A stretch of DNA of 64,000 nucleotides from Marinirhabdus gelatinilytica. Lineage in GTDB: Bacteria; Bacteroidota; Bacteroidia; Flavobacteriales; Flavobacteriaceae. Below the pieces are notes generated by a model. It was given only the letters and a program-made list of their open reading frames with translations. It did no database searches and was not told where the DNA came from. Each line of letters opens with the position of its first letter. Within the stretch, counting starts at the first letter, position 1. The stretch covers positions 1,135,886 to 1,199,885 of the forward strand of contig NZ_QRAO01000001.1 in NCBI RefSeq assembly GCF_003353425.1, given 5' to 3'. The position numbers and the translations under genes were made by a program. Below, in pieces: positions 8,139 through 15,557 of the stretch.

Positions 8139-9140
8139 TTATTGTACTTGTGAAATTGAATCTCGTAATCGTGTTATAGTTTCAATAGGAACTTTAGGTG
8201 CGTTGTTTCCCCAATTGGAGCGTTCGTGGTCTGCAATGGCTTTAATTTCTTCATCGGTTAATTGGTCTGCAAAGGATTGCATCACTCCATATTCTTTACG
8301 TGCATCATATCCCAGTAAAATAATTTTAATAAGCGTTTCCGGGTTTTTATCATTCACAATGAGACTTCCTGCCAATGGAGGAAATGCTCCCTTTACACCA
8401 CGACCAGTTGATTGATGACAAGCCGCACAATTGTTTTGATATAGACTGGCGCCTGCTGAACTTTCTGAATTTGTTCCTGTCTCATTTATACCTATATCTT
8501 TTGGCAATGCCGGTATAAATTCTGGTGGTACTGCATCTTCCATTGAAAATTGCTGTAAACTTTTTAAATAGGCCACAAGATCTAAAGCTTCTTCATTTGC
8601 TACTAACACATCGCTTCCTTCCATTTTTGTTATTCCACGAGGTAAGGTCACATCGTCCTCTTTAATATAAGAGGTGTCTGTTACTCTAAATAGCCACGAA
8701 TAACTGGGCATTATTGAGGCTTCTACGACCAAGCGAGGGTTGTATAGGTGCAACAAGTGCCACTGGTCGCTGGGTTGTCTAGTGCCAATATCTGTAAGAT
8801 CTGGACCCGTTCGTTCACTTCCCAATAGGGAAGGGGACTGCCGCCAGACGTCCATTCGTTGTTTACTATAATAATAGTCTGAGGCCATTGACGGTCTATC
8901 ACCCCACACAGCATCCATCTCAATATTTCTTACTTGTTGCGTGTGGCAGGCTACACAACCTTCCGAAATGTAAACGTGAAGCCCTTTTTTTTCAGAAATA
9001 GTTAAGTCTAACTGCCCTGGGATGGGTTCATATTCTTGCATTTGGTATGCGGGAATAATCGCAACACCAATACTGAGTACTACAAAAACTATGAGAGAAA
9101 GCAGTACGAGATTTTTATGATCTTTATGTAAGTTCAACAT
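8139..9140 (-). CDS. CcoO-like oxidase subunit fused to a cytochrome c domain
   Basis: 333 aa. An N-terminal membrane anchor (about 10-30) is followed by a FixO/CcoO-type haem site (CVACHTQQVRN) and the CcoO signature HLYNPRLVVEASIMPSYSWLF. A second haem-binding domain follows (CAACHQSTGRG, later the Met-containing YGVMQSFADQLTDEEI). It delivers electrons to the CcoN-like subunit. Ordinary cbb3 oxidases use separate CcoO and di-haem CcoP; here one short protein appears to cover both. The gene is 37 bp downstream of the catalytic subunit. Confidence 0.88.
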   Translation of the reverse strand: MLNLHKDHKNLVLLSLIVFVVLSIGVAIIPAYQMQEYEPIPGQLDLTISEKKGLHVYISEGCVACHTQQVRNIEMDAVWGDRPSMASDYYYSKQRMDVWRQSPSLLGSERTGPDLTDIGTRQPSDQWHLLHLYNPRLVVEASIMPSYSWLFRVTDTSYIKEDDVTLPRGITKMEGSDVLVANEEALDLVAYLKSLQQFSMEDAVPPEFIPALPKDIGINETGTNSESSAGASLYQNNCAACHQSTGRGVKGAFPPLAGSLIVNDKNPETLIKIILLGYDARKEYGVMQSFADQLTDEEIKAIADHERSNWGNNAPKVPIETITRLRDSISQVQ

Positions 9141-9177
9141 AAGTTATTTTTGTTATAATGCTGTTTCTAAATATTAT

Positions 9178-10935
9178 TTATAGTTCGCTTTGTGAATAGT
9201 TCCGAAGCAATGTTCCCACTGGTTTTTTCTTTCGAATCATTAAATAGAAATTATAACCAAAGATGAGATGAGAAATAAACATAAGTGAACCGCCCACGGC
9301 ACGCCAAACCCAATAATTTTCCATAAGTATTACAGATTCTATAAACGGATTGCCCTCAATCCAACTCAAGCCTTTTAGAGTCCCGCCTGCCATAAGTGAG
9401 ACCATATAGGCAATTAGCCCAATGAATGCTAACCAAAAGTGACTTCCTACAAGATATTGGGGTGGTTCTTTGCCAGTTATTTTAGGCAGTAATGCATAGA
9501 CACACGCCCACATTAAAAATGTGATAATGCCGTACATTGTCATATGCGAGTGCGCCACATTAAAATCTGTAAAATGCCATAGGTAGTTTGTGAATCGAAA
9601 TGCTTGAAAACTTCCCTGTACAGATCCCACAAAGTAGAACACAACGCCCACCAAAAAGAAAGGAAGTACATAGCTTTTTGATATATGATTCCAACTGCCA
9701 CGCATCGTCATTAAAAAGTTTGTGGTACCTGCAAACACGGGAATAAACATTCCCGCACTAAAAACAATGGCAACCGTTTGTAACCACCACGGTAATGGGC
9801 TAAATACAAAATGGTGCGTTCCTATAAGGGTGTAAAAAAGCATTTGAGTCCAGAATGCCAAGACTCCTAATGAATAGGAATAAATAGGTTTATTAAGTGA
9901 CGATGGAAGAAAGTAGTAAACCAGCCCTAAAGTGAAGGTCATAAACCACATTCCCACACCCTGGTGCATATAATAGCCCTGAATTACGGTTTCACCCAGC
10001 CCATCTTGATATGATGGGAAATACCCGATAATGGTCAATATAATTGTCCAAACAAGAGAGGCAAGTATAAACCAGTTTGAGATGTAAATTTCTGAAATTT
10101 TACGCATTGCAACTGTTTTATAAAAATTGAAAAACGTGATGATAATACCAATTGCAAAAAGTGCCATAATAGGCCAGATATATTCTCGGTATTCTCCACC
10201 ACCATTATTTACTCCTGCCATAAGAAAGAGATTGCCTAAAAAAACACTTAAGTTGATGAGCCAAAAAGCAATTTTAGACCAGGCATAACTAACAATTTCT
10301 CGATTTGACGTCCTGCAAATAACATAATGTCCCAGCCCTATCATTGCCAGTGAAGCCCAACCCCAAAAAACAGTATTCGTATGCACCGGACGCAAGCGAC
10401 CAAAGGATAACCAGCTGCTAGTGTCCATTTCTGGCCAGATAAACTTCATCCCTAAATATTGTCCCACAAGAGTGCCAAAGATGAGCCAAAATGCTGAGGC
10501 TCCGATATACCAGATTACAATTTGTTTAAGCTCTTCAGAAATTTTAATTTTTATGGTGGACCGTGCTTTTTCATCAAATAGTGGGTTTTTTGGGTTTATA
10601 ATTTTTTTTATGAAGCCACTATTTTTAGAAGATATTTTAGTGAGTTCTGCTTGCTTCTGAGTCACTTGAAAGCCCTGCCTACGCAATTCTAAAATTTTAT
10701 CTACCTCTTCTTTGTCAAGATTGACGAGTCTTCTTTCAAATTCTTCTTCGGTTAGGTCTTTTGTGTTTTTAGTTAAAAGATCTGCATAAATATTTAGTCT
10801 TTTTATAAAAATGAAAAGCCCTAAAAAAACAACAATAAAAATTAAGACTATTGTACCAATGACACCAGGACTTGAAAGCCAATTTTCAGTGGTTACCTCT
10901 GTGGTTTGAATAATAAATGAGAGCGTGTTTTTCAT
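9178..10935 (-). CDS. cbb3-type (C-family) haem-copper oxidase catalytic subunit
   Basis: 585 aa with about 12-13 membrane segments after a 125-residue N-terminal extension (one membrane helix plus a charged stretch). Active-site landmarks: YYMHQGVGMWF (first CuB histidine), KPIYSYSLG (C-family cross-linked Tyr region), IGTHHFVF (paired CuB histidines) and FNVAHSHMTMYG (haem histidines). The residue four after the first CuB His is Gly, not the Glu of NorB, so this reads as an oxygen reductase. It reduces O2 in the inner membrane. The transcript probably starts at the Rrf2 promoter (46 bp gap). Confidence 0.9.
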   Translation of the reverse strand: MKNTLSFIIQTTEVTTENWLSSPGVIGTIVLIFIVVFLGLFIFIKRLNIYADLLTKNTKDLTEEEFERRLVNLDKEEVDKILELRRQGFQVTQKQAELTKISSKNSGFIKKIINPKNPLFDEKARSTIKIKISEELKQIVIWYIGASAFWLIFGTLVGQYLGMKFIWPEMDTSSWLSFGRLRPVHTNTVFWGWASLAMIGLGHYVICRTSNREIVSYAWSKIAFWLINLSVFLGNLFLMAGVNNGGGEYREYIWPIMALFAIGIIITFFNFYKTVAMRKISEIYISNWFILASLVWTIILTIIGYFPSYQDGLGETVIQGYYMHQGVGMWFMTFTLGLVYYFLPSSLNKPIYSYSLGVLAFWTQMLFYTLIGTHHFVFSPLPWWLQTVAIVFSAGMFIPVFAGTTNFLMTMRGSWNHISKSYVLPFFLVGVVFYFVGSVQGSFQAFRFTNYLWHFTDFNVAHSHMTMYGIITFLMWACVYALLPKITGKEPPQYLVGSHFWLAFIGLIAYMVSLMAGGTLKGLSWIEGNPFIESVILMENYWVWRAVGGSLMFISHLIFGYNFYLMIRKKKPVGTLLRNYSQSEL

Positions 10936-10981
10936 ATTATAGATATAAAGACCTTTTTATCTTATTTTATATTAATTTTTT

Positions 10982-11416
10982 TTATTGTTTGAGTACCGTT
11001 AGTCCTAAATTCAAATCCTTAGCTACCTTTAGAAGGGTGGAGGATTGTAGCGTTTCATTCAGTTGATTCCTGATTATCACAAATTTTTCGTGCATAGGAC
11101 AGGGTTCATTCTCATTACATTTTTCTAGTCCTAGCGCACAGCCATCAAATAACTGATTGCCATCTATGGCTAGCACAATTTGTTTAATACTTGTTTTTTC
11201 TAAGCGTACTTTCTCTATTTCAAAACCTCCATTTGGTCCTTTAGTAGAATTAACAATATTTGCTTTCGCAAGAATTTGCAAAATCTTAGCTGTAAACGCC
11301 GTTGGAGAATTAGTAGCTGCGGCAATTTCTTTTAAGCTAACTCGTTCTCCTCGTTGCGATTTTTGTGCAATGAAAAGAGTCGCTTTGATACCGTACTCAC
11401 AACTTTTTGAAAACAT
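10982..11416 (-). CDS. Rrf2 family transcriptional regulator (NsrR/IscR-like)
   Basis: 144 aa. Winged-helix N-terminus (EYGIKATLFIAQKS, LKEIAAATNSPTAFTAKILQIL, KGPNGGFEIEK) followed by a cysteine cluster (CALGLEKCNENEPCPMHEKF). The three cysteines fit the iron-sulphur ligands of NsrR/IscR-type proteins. It probably senses NO, oxygen or Fe-S status and controls its own operon: the oxidase genes follow after 46 bp. A TATCTTTG -7 element and a 16-bp inverted repeat precede the gene. Confidence 0.92.
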   Translation of the reverse strand: MFSKSCEYGIKATLFIAQKSQRGERVSLKEIAAATNSPTAFTAKILQILAKANIVNSTKGPNGGFEIEKVRLEKTSIKQIVLAIDGNQLFDGCALGLEKCNENEPCPMHEKFVIIRNQLNETLQSSTLLKVAKDLNLGLTVLKQ

Positions 11417-11436
11417 TTACTTCTGGTTTGCTGGGA

Positions 11437-11444
11437 CAAAGATA
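11437..11444 (-). promoter_or_regulatory. -7 promoter element TATCTTTG of the rrf2-oxidase operon
   Basis: On the minus strand TATCTTTG matches the Bacteroidota -7 consensus TAnnTTTG, 20 bp before the ATG at 11416. No good TTTG lies 19 bp upstream; that position is occupied by the inverted repeat at 11448-11487, suggesting activator or repressor control. Confidence 0.55.
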
Positions 11445-11447
11445 ACG

Positions 11448-11487
11448 AAAAATATAATTCGGATATAAATGTCCGAATTATATTTTT
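11448..11487. repeat. Perfect 16-bp inverted repeat (operator and/or terminator)
   Basis: AAAAATATAATTCGGA (11448-11463) and TCCGAATTATATTTTT (11472-11487) are perfect inverted copies around an 8-nt spacer. It sits directly upstream of the rrf2 -7 element, as an Rrf2 operator would. It is also 30 bp after the DUF488 stop, with A-tract and T-tract ends, so it could be that gene's terminator. Both functions may coexist. Confidence 0.7.
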
Positions 11488-11516
11488 CTATCAAATTTTT
11501 ATAATCGAAGAACCAA

Positions 11517-11864
11517 TTATTTATTCAAAAGTTTTTGTAATACAACTGCTTGATTATGTTCTGTATCCTTCGCTCCATAGAGTAGGGTGACTCTTTGATT
11601 TTGAGCTTTATTCTTGATTTCGTCAAGGTCAGTGGTTTTACCTTCAAGTTCTTTACGGTACTTTTTTTCGAATTCGGTAAATTTATCGGTATCGTGATCA
11701 AACCATTTACGAAGCTTTTCCGTGGGTGCGACATCCTTATTCCAATCGTCTAGGGCAGCATCTTCTTTAGACACACCTCTTGGCCAGAGGCGGTCGACCA
11801 AAATACGATAACCATCATTCTCTGAAGGCTCTTCGTAAATTCGTTTTATTTTTATTTTTTTCAC
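11517..11864 (-). CDS. DUF488 family protein
   Basis: 115 aa, full length for the YeaO-like DUF488 family: IKRIYEEPSENDGYRILVDRLWPRGVSKED, then WNKDVAPTEKLRKWFDHD and a C-terminal TLLYGAKDTEHNQAVVL. The frame opens at a GTG (11864) after an A/T-rich leader, and no upstream ATG was found. Function of the family is not established. It is transcribed alone, upstream of the Rrf2 gene. Confidence 0.85.
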   Translation of the reverse strand: MKKIKIKRIYEEPSENDGYRILVDRLWPRGVSKEDAALDDWNKDVAPTEKLRKWFDHDTDKFTEFEKKYRKELEGKTTDLDEIKNKAQNQRVTLLYGAKDTEHNQAVVLQKLLNK

Positions 11865-11982
11865 GAGAAGTTAATGTTATAATCTTTCGTTAACAGAGCG
11901 TTATAAACAAAATTATTAATGTTTACTTATTCACAAATATGCAACAATTACCGGTTATTATAATTTTAAGGTTTACGTAATT

Positions 11983-12357
11983 TTATTTTCCAACACCTTC
12001 CTGAGAAAGTTTGGCCAACGAAAATGCACCGATAGCCATTACCAAATCCCTTACCGCGACATCTACATATGTCCAGCTAAATATCAAGGTCAACGCGATC
12101 GCAGTTAACCAGGCCGAAACAACATAAGCACCTATCTTGGTTTTTGTCAATACAAGGATACCTGCAATAATTTCAATAACGCCCACTATCATCATAAATG
12201 TTGTAGACTCAAGAGGAAGCAATCCTGCTAATCCTTCGGAAATATATTGAGACCAATTGGTTAAAATATTAGTGAATTTGTCCAGTCCTGCAACAATTGG
12301 GACTAAACCAAAAGTGTATTTCAATAAGGTTTTTACAAATTGTACGTTCGAGTTCAT
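11983..12357 (-). CDS. DoxX-like membrane protein
   Basis: 124 aa with four hydrophobic segments. The N-terminal TFGLVPIVAGLDKFTNIL fits the GxxxxxaGxxKF pattern of DoxX/SURF4-like proteins, and IVGVIEIIAGILVLTKTKIGAYV is the second signature. It is divergent from the ECF sigma factor gene (122 bp between starts), which may control it. Confidence 0.8.
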   Translation of the reverse strand: MNSNVQFVKTLLKYTFGLVPIVAGLDKFTNILTNWSQYISEGLAGLLPLESTTFMMIVGVIEIIAGILVLTKTKIGAYVVSAWLTAIALTLIFSWTYVDVAVRDLVMAIGAFSLAKLSQEGVGK

Positions 12358-12479
12358 CTTTTTGGTTTTTTAGGCATTAATAAATTGATTACACTCTTTT
12401 GATTGAAAACTTTAAAAAAGGATACAATATTTTGTAACTTTTTTCTCGATTCTTTATCTAAAACAAAAGAACTAGCCCA

Positions 12480-13151
12480 ATGGAAGCTATAAACATCAAT
12501 GATTATAACAATCAAAAAATTAGTGAAGAACAAGTCATATCGCGCGTACTTGGTGGGGAAAAAGAACTCTTCGAGATACTGATAAAGCGCAATAATCAAA
12601 AATTGTATCGTATTATCAGGGGATATTTAAAGGACGAAGCAGAAATTGAAGATGTGATGCAAAATACCTATTTAAAAGCTTTCTCCAAATTACATCAATT
12701 TAAATTGCAGTCTTCATTTTCTACCTGGCTAATTCGCATAGGTATAAATAATTCATTGGCGCGAATAAAAGCAAAAGGAAAACTCTTGCATTTACTCCAG
12801 CAACCAGATAGCTTAAAGAGCAACACTATTTTCGAAATTCCCGATAACAGGCAATTAAATCCGCAGGACAAGATGATACAGAATGAGTCAAAGCGATTGT
12901 TGGAAAATGCAATAGATAGTTTGGATGTTAAGTACAAAACGGTTTATATAATGAAAGAAATTGAAGAAATGAGTTTGAAAGAAGTAGCTACAGCTTTAGA
13001 TTTAACCGTTGCCAATGTGAAAATACGCTTACACCGCTCAAAAGATAAACTGAAAGATAAGCTTTATGAAGTGACGAATACTAAAGATATTTTTGAATTT
13101 GGTTTTAGTAGGTGCGATAGAATTACAGAAAACGTGATGAAGAACATATGA
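12480..13151 (+). CDS. ECF-type RNA polymerase sigma factor
   Basis: 223 aa. Region 2 is seen as LFEILIKRNNQKLYRIIRGYLKDEAEIEDVMQ and AFSKLHQFKLQSSFSTWLIRI, region 4 as YKTVYIMKEIEEMSLKEVATALDLTVANVKIRLHRSKDKL. The C-terminal tail carries one Cys (SRCDR). No anti-sigma gene follows; the next gene is a small GNAT protein 34 bp downstream. The divergent DoxX gene is a possible target. Confidence 0.93.
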   Translation: MEAININDYNNQKISEEQVISRVLGGEKELFEILIKRNNQKLYRIIRGYLKDEAEIEDVMQNTYLKAFSKLHQFKLQSSFSTWLIRIGINNSLARIKAKGKLLHLLQQPDSLKSNTIFEIPDNRQLNPQDKMIQNESKRLLENAIDSLDVKYKTVYIMKEIEEMSLKEVATALDLTVANVKIRLHRSKDKLKDKLYEVTNTKDIFEFGFSRCDRITENVMKNI

Positions 13152-13185
13152 ATTTTTACGGAAGGTTTATAAAATTACAAGTGTT

Positions 13186-13446
13186 ATGACAAAAATTGAA
13201 AAAGTAGATAACGGTAATAAAGGCCGTTTTATAATTTATGAAAATGATGAATTTGCTGGTGAATTGAAGTATAGTAGGCCTGAGAAATCAAAATTCAGTA
13301 TTGACCATACAGCTGTTGAAAAGAAATTTGCTGGGAAAGGTTTAGGAAAGAAACTAGTAATAAATGCAGTTGAATACGCTAGAGAAAATCAATTGAAAAT
13401 ACTCCCACATTGTTCGTACGCAAAAAAGATTATTGAAAATTTATAA
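13186..13446 (+). CDS. Small GNAT-fold N-acetyltransferase (YidJ-like)
   Basis: 86 aa. The acetyl-CoA loop reads FAGKGLGKKLV and the C-terminal segment ILPHCSYAKKIIE is typical of the short GNAT family that resembles plant and bacterial YidJ-type proteins. The substrate is unknown. It follows the sigma factor by 34 bp and probably shares its transcript; it converges with the MarR gene (19 bp between stops). Confidence 0.88.
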   Translation: MTKIEKVDNGNKGRFIIYENDEFAGELKYSRPEKSKFSIDHTAVEKKFAGKGLGKKLVINAVEYARENQLKILPHCSYAKKIIENL

Positions 13447-13465
13447 ATTAAATAAGATAGGTCAA

Positions 13466-14068
13466 TTAATGTGCTTCGTATTCTGGGCAATCCAGGCGTA
13501 TATCCTGGTTAAATAATTCTTTTTGAAGTAGGTCACAGTAATCAGCATCTTCATTTTTTTGGTAGAACTTACAGCCATAGCAAGTCCGCTGTACGGTTAA
13601 TATTCCGCTTCTATTTAGCTTGTAAATCAGTTTGCTCATAGTCTCAAATAAATTTTCCAATTCATTTGGGTCAATAGTGTCGATTTGTTTTTTAAGCGGA
13701 TTAGCAAAATCATAGATTTCATCTACAGTTTTTGTTCCCAAATTTGTTAATGCAATTGAGTAGCTTCGGCTGTCCGAAGACGAAAAATCTTTCGCAATCA
13801 TTCCTTTTCTATCTAGCACTCTTACGGCATCACTTATAGTAGGTTTGGTTACATTGAATTCTTTTGCAAGATGACTTACAATGCACAAATTTTGTTTGTG
13901 GTAGGCTATGAAAATCAATATTTGGATTTGGATAGGACTTAAGCCCACCAACTTCGCTTTTTCCCACAACAAAACTTTAAATACTTCTGAAATCCGTTCC
14001 AATCCTGCAACGATCTTACTTGAAATATCCTTTTGTTGTTGTTCTGGGTTAAAGATGCTTTTTTTCAT
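13466..14068 (-). CDS. MarR family regulator with C-terminal cysteine module
   Basis: 200 aa, longer than a standard MarR (about 145). The winged helix is seen at CIVSHLAKEFNVTKPTISDAVRVLDRKGMI with the wing SSDSRSYSIALT. After the dimerisation helices the last 40 residues hold four cysteines (163, 166, 178, 194) as C-x2-C-x11-C-x15-C-PEYE, likely a zinc or Fe-S site for redox sensing. Operator-like TTAGGA/TCCTAA dyads precede this gene and two upstream genes, suggesting it represses the locus and itself. A terminator hairpin abuts its ATG. Confidence 0.9.
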   Translation of the reverse strand: MKKSIFNPEQQQKDISSKIVAGLERISEVFKVLLWEKAKLVGLSPIQIQILIFIAYHKQNLCIVSHLAKEFNVTKPTISDAVRVLDRKGMIAKDFSSSDSRSYSIALTNLGTKTVDEIYDFANPLKKQIDTIDPNELENLFETMSKLIYKLNRSGILTVQRTCYGCKFYQKNEDADYCDLLQKELFNQDIRLDCPEYEAH

Positions 14069-14091
14069 AAAAAAACCCGCCGTTTAGCGGG
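14069..14091 (-). terminator. Rho-independent terminator abutting the marR start codon
   Basis: On the minus strand CCCGC-TAAACG-GCGGG is followed by seven T, ending one base before the ATG at 14068. It would end transcripts from the DUF2024 side, so marR must use read-through or conditional escape if transcribed from upstream. Confidence 0.85.
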
Positions 14092-14096
14092 ATAAA

Positions 14097-14110
14097 GTTA
14101 GTAATCCTAA
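14097..14110. promoter_or_regulatory. MarR-type operator, weak copy
   Basis: GTTAGTAATCCTAA resembles the stronger GTTAGGAnTCCTAAC dyads at 15144 and 15453. It lies between the DUF2024 stop and the marR terminator hairpin, consistent with autoregulation. Confidence 0.5.
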
Positions 14111-14115
14111 TTTAA

Positions 14116-14379
14116 TTAGTTGCAATTTTCCATTTCAATTATGGCGTAGCCATTCTTTTTGATGGATTCAATCATTTCTTGTGTTGCATTTTCAATATGG
14201 CAAAAGCGACATTCCCCGGCAGTTAGCTCGCCAGTTGAAAATTGTTTGCTCTGTAAATAGTTCTTGCCAAAATCAAAAATAGTTTGCTCATCTTTTAGAT
14301 CACGCGGAACCAAAATATCAAAGTGCATTGTTTTGCCATCTTTACGTTGAACGTAGGTGTCCCAAATTGCAATTTTCAT
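14116..14379 (-). CDS. DUF2024 family protein
   Basis: 87 aa, full length for DUF2024: MKIAIWDTYVQRKDGKTMHFDILVPR, then TAGECRFCHIENATQEMIESI with a C-x2-C pair near the middle. Molecular role unknown. It starts 4 bp after the secreted protein's stop, so the two are co-transcribed in the MarR locus. In other genomes DUF2024 often sits with redox genes; this is recollection, not checked. Confidence 0.85.
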   Translation of the reverse strand: MKIAIWDTYVQRKDGKTMHFDILVPRDLKDEQTIFDFGKNYLQSKQFSTGELTAGECRFCHIENATQEMIESIKKNGYAIIEMENCN

Positions 14380-14383
14380 CTTA

Positions 14384-15106
14384 TTATTTTTTTAAATTAT
14401 AGGGTAAGGATAAATCGCCACTCGCTACGCTATATACTTCATAAACGCCCAACATTGGAAGATTCTCATTACTGGTGTTTACCTTCATAAATGCAGTTAC
14501 TCCATCATACTTAAAATCTGTTCTGTTGTTCATCCGATAGTCTGGGACTATAACTTTTATAGTATTTCTCTTGGTAGTGACAGGATAACCTGGTGAATCC
14601 ATATACATTGGCATTCCTGGATTTGTTGGTGGTAACACAACTGTTTTATCGGCCTTTTTAAATTGCTTTACTGAAAGACCACCCGCGACCCGTTTATCTT
14701 CGTGAAGTATTACCCAATGCGGATGCCAAATAACACCATCATTATTATATACTTTGTCGTTATTCTCATCCCAAAGTGGTGTATCGTCAAAATCAGGATG
14801 CGAAGTCAAGGCAAGTGCCACGATGCCTTCCGTTTGATTAAAACCTACATCTGTTGGTTTTAAATTGGTAGGAAACACATAACCTAAAACTGGCGCTCCA
14901 TCAAGCTGTCCAATTTTTGTAGGGGTAGTATTTCCTGCGGTTCCATCTACACTTATTTCCCAAACAGTAATTCCTAATTCGGCTTCGTGAGTTACACTAA
15001 CTTCATTAATCTTGAAGTCATCATTTTTGTATTCGCTCTCTTGTGCATAAACAAAAGTTGTGCTTAAAAGAATTGTTGCTGTAAATAATAATAAAATTGA
15101 TTTCAT
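14384..15106 (-). CDS. Exported protein, 240 aa, unknown
   Basis: A signal peptide (MKSILLLFTATILLSTTFVYA, cleavage after VYA) precedes a beta-rich domain. Notable stretches are HEAELGITVWEISVDGTAGN, IVALALTSHPDFDDTPLWDE and VIWHPHWVILHEDKRVAGG, the last rich in His and Trp and possibly metal- or cofactor-binding. It resembles hypothetical proteins of other Flavobacteriia, but I cannot name the family. Two operator-like repeats lie just upstream (15125-15158). It probably acts in the periplasm with the thioredoxin-like and DUF2024 products. Confidence 0.7.
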   Translation of the reverse strand: MKSILLLFTATILLSTTFVYAQESEYKNDDFKINEVSVTHEAELGITVWEISVDGTAGNTTPTKIGQLDGAPVLGYVFPTNLKPTDVGFNQTEGIVALALTSHPDFDDTPLWDENNDKVYNNDGVIWHPHWVILHEDKRVAGGLSVKQFKKADKTVVLPPTNPGMPMYMDSPGYPVTTKRNTIKVIVPDYRMNNRTDFKYDGVTAFMKVNTSNENLPMLGVYEVYSVASGDLSLPYNLKK

Positions 15107-15124
15107 TTTGATTTGATTTAGAAA

Positions 15125-15158
15125 GTTAGGACTCCGTTTATATATTAGGAATCCTAAC
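15125..15158. promoter_or_regulatory. Two MarR-type operators before the exported protein
   Basis: A half-preserved copy GTTAGGACTCC (15125-15135) and a full dyad TTAGGAATCCTAAC (15145-15158) with perfect TTAGGA/TCCTAA arms. They lie 19 to 52 bp upstream of the ATG at 15106 and share the sequence with the site at 15453. Confidence 0.75.
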
Positions 15159-15175
15159 TATATAGATTAAAAAAA

Positions 15176-15409
15176 TTAGCCTTTAACGTCTGCCATCGAA
15201 GCGCCAAAATTGATGTGTAATGTGTTTCCATTTGGTGTTACCAATGCTGGGACAGAATTAACACCTGCTTTTTCAGCTTCTGAAATTCTGTCTCGGTCTT
15301 CGCCTATGTTTACAATTTCGACACTGTCTTTTCCAACTAAATTAATGATGTCGTGCTCTGCACTTATGCAAACCGGACATCCTGCGTGATAAAAAATTGA
15401 TTTACTCAT
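15176..15409 (-). CDS. Small thioredoxin/glutaredoxin-fold protein
   Basis: 77 aa. CPVC active-site pair at residues 11-14 after IFYHAG, cis-Pro region VNSVPALVTPNG, and a short C-terminus. It is a one-domain redox protein, probably cytoplasmic (no signal). It is the first gene of the MarR locus, with a TTTG-N19-TATATTTG promoter whose spacer contains the operator dyad, so it should be repressed directly. Confidence 0.85.
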   Translation of the reverse strand: MSKSIFYHAGCPVCISAEHDIINLVGKDSVEIVNIGEDRDRISEAEKAGVNSVPALVTPNGNTLHINFGASMADVKG

Positions 15410-15444
15410 TGTATAGTGTTTTATATTAATGCATTATTGCATTA

Positions 15445-15475
15445 CAAATATAGTAAGGAATCCTAACAACACAAA
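15445..15475 (-). promoter_or_regulatory. Bacteroidota promoter with embedded MarR operator
   Basis: On the minus strand TTTG (15472-15475), exactly 19 nt, then TATATTTG (15445-15452), a perfect TAnnTTTG -7. The spacer holds the dyad GTTAGGATTCCTTAC (15453-15467). The start codon is 36 bp downstream. Repressor binding here would block RNA polymerase. The remainder of 15410-15557 shows no gene. Confidence 0.8.
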
Positions 15476-15557
15476 TTTAAAGATGATATTTTATTTTATA
15501 AAATTTCATCAGTATAAAAATTGATTTTAAGATTTAATTCTTAATTGAATAATGAAA

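Noticed and set aside
9178..10935. Reading the catalytic oxidase subunit as a nitric oxide reductase
   Set aside because: The NorB glutamate four residues after the first metal His is Gly here, and the C-family Tyr is kept.
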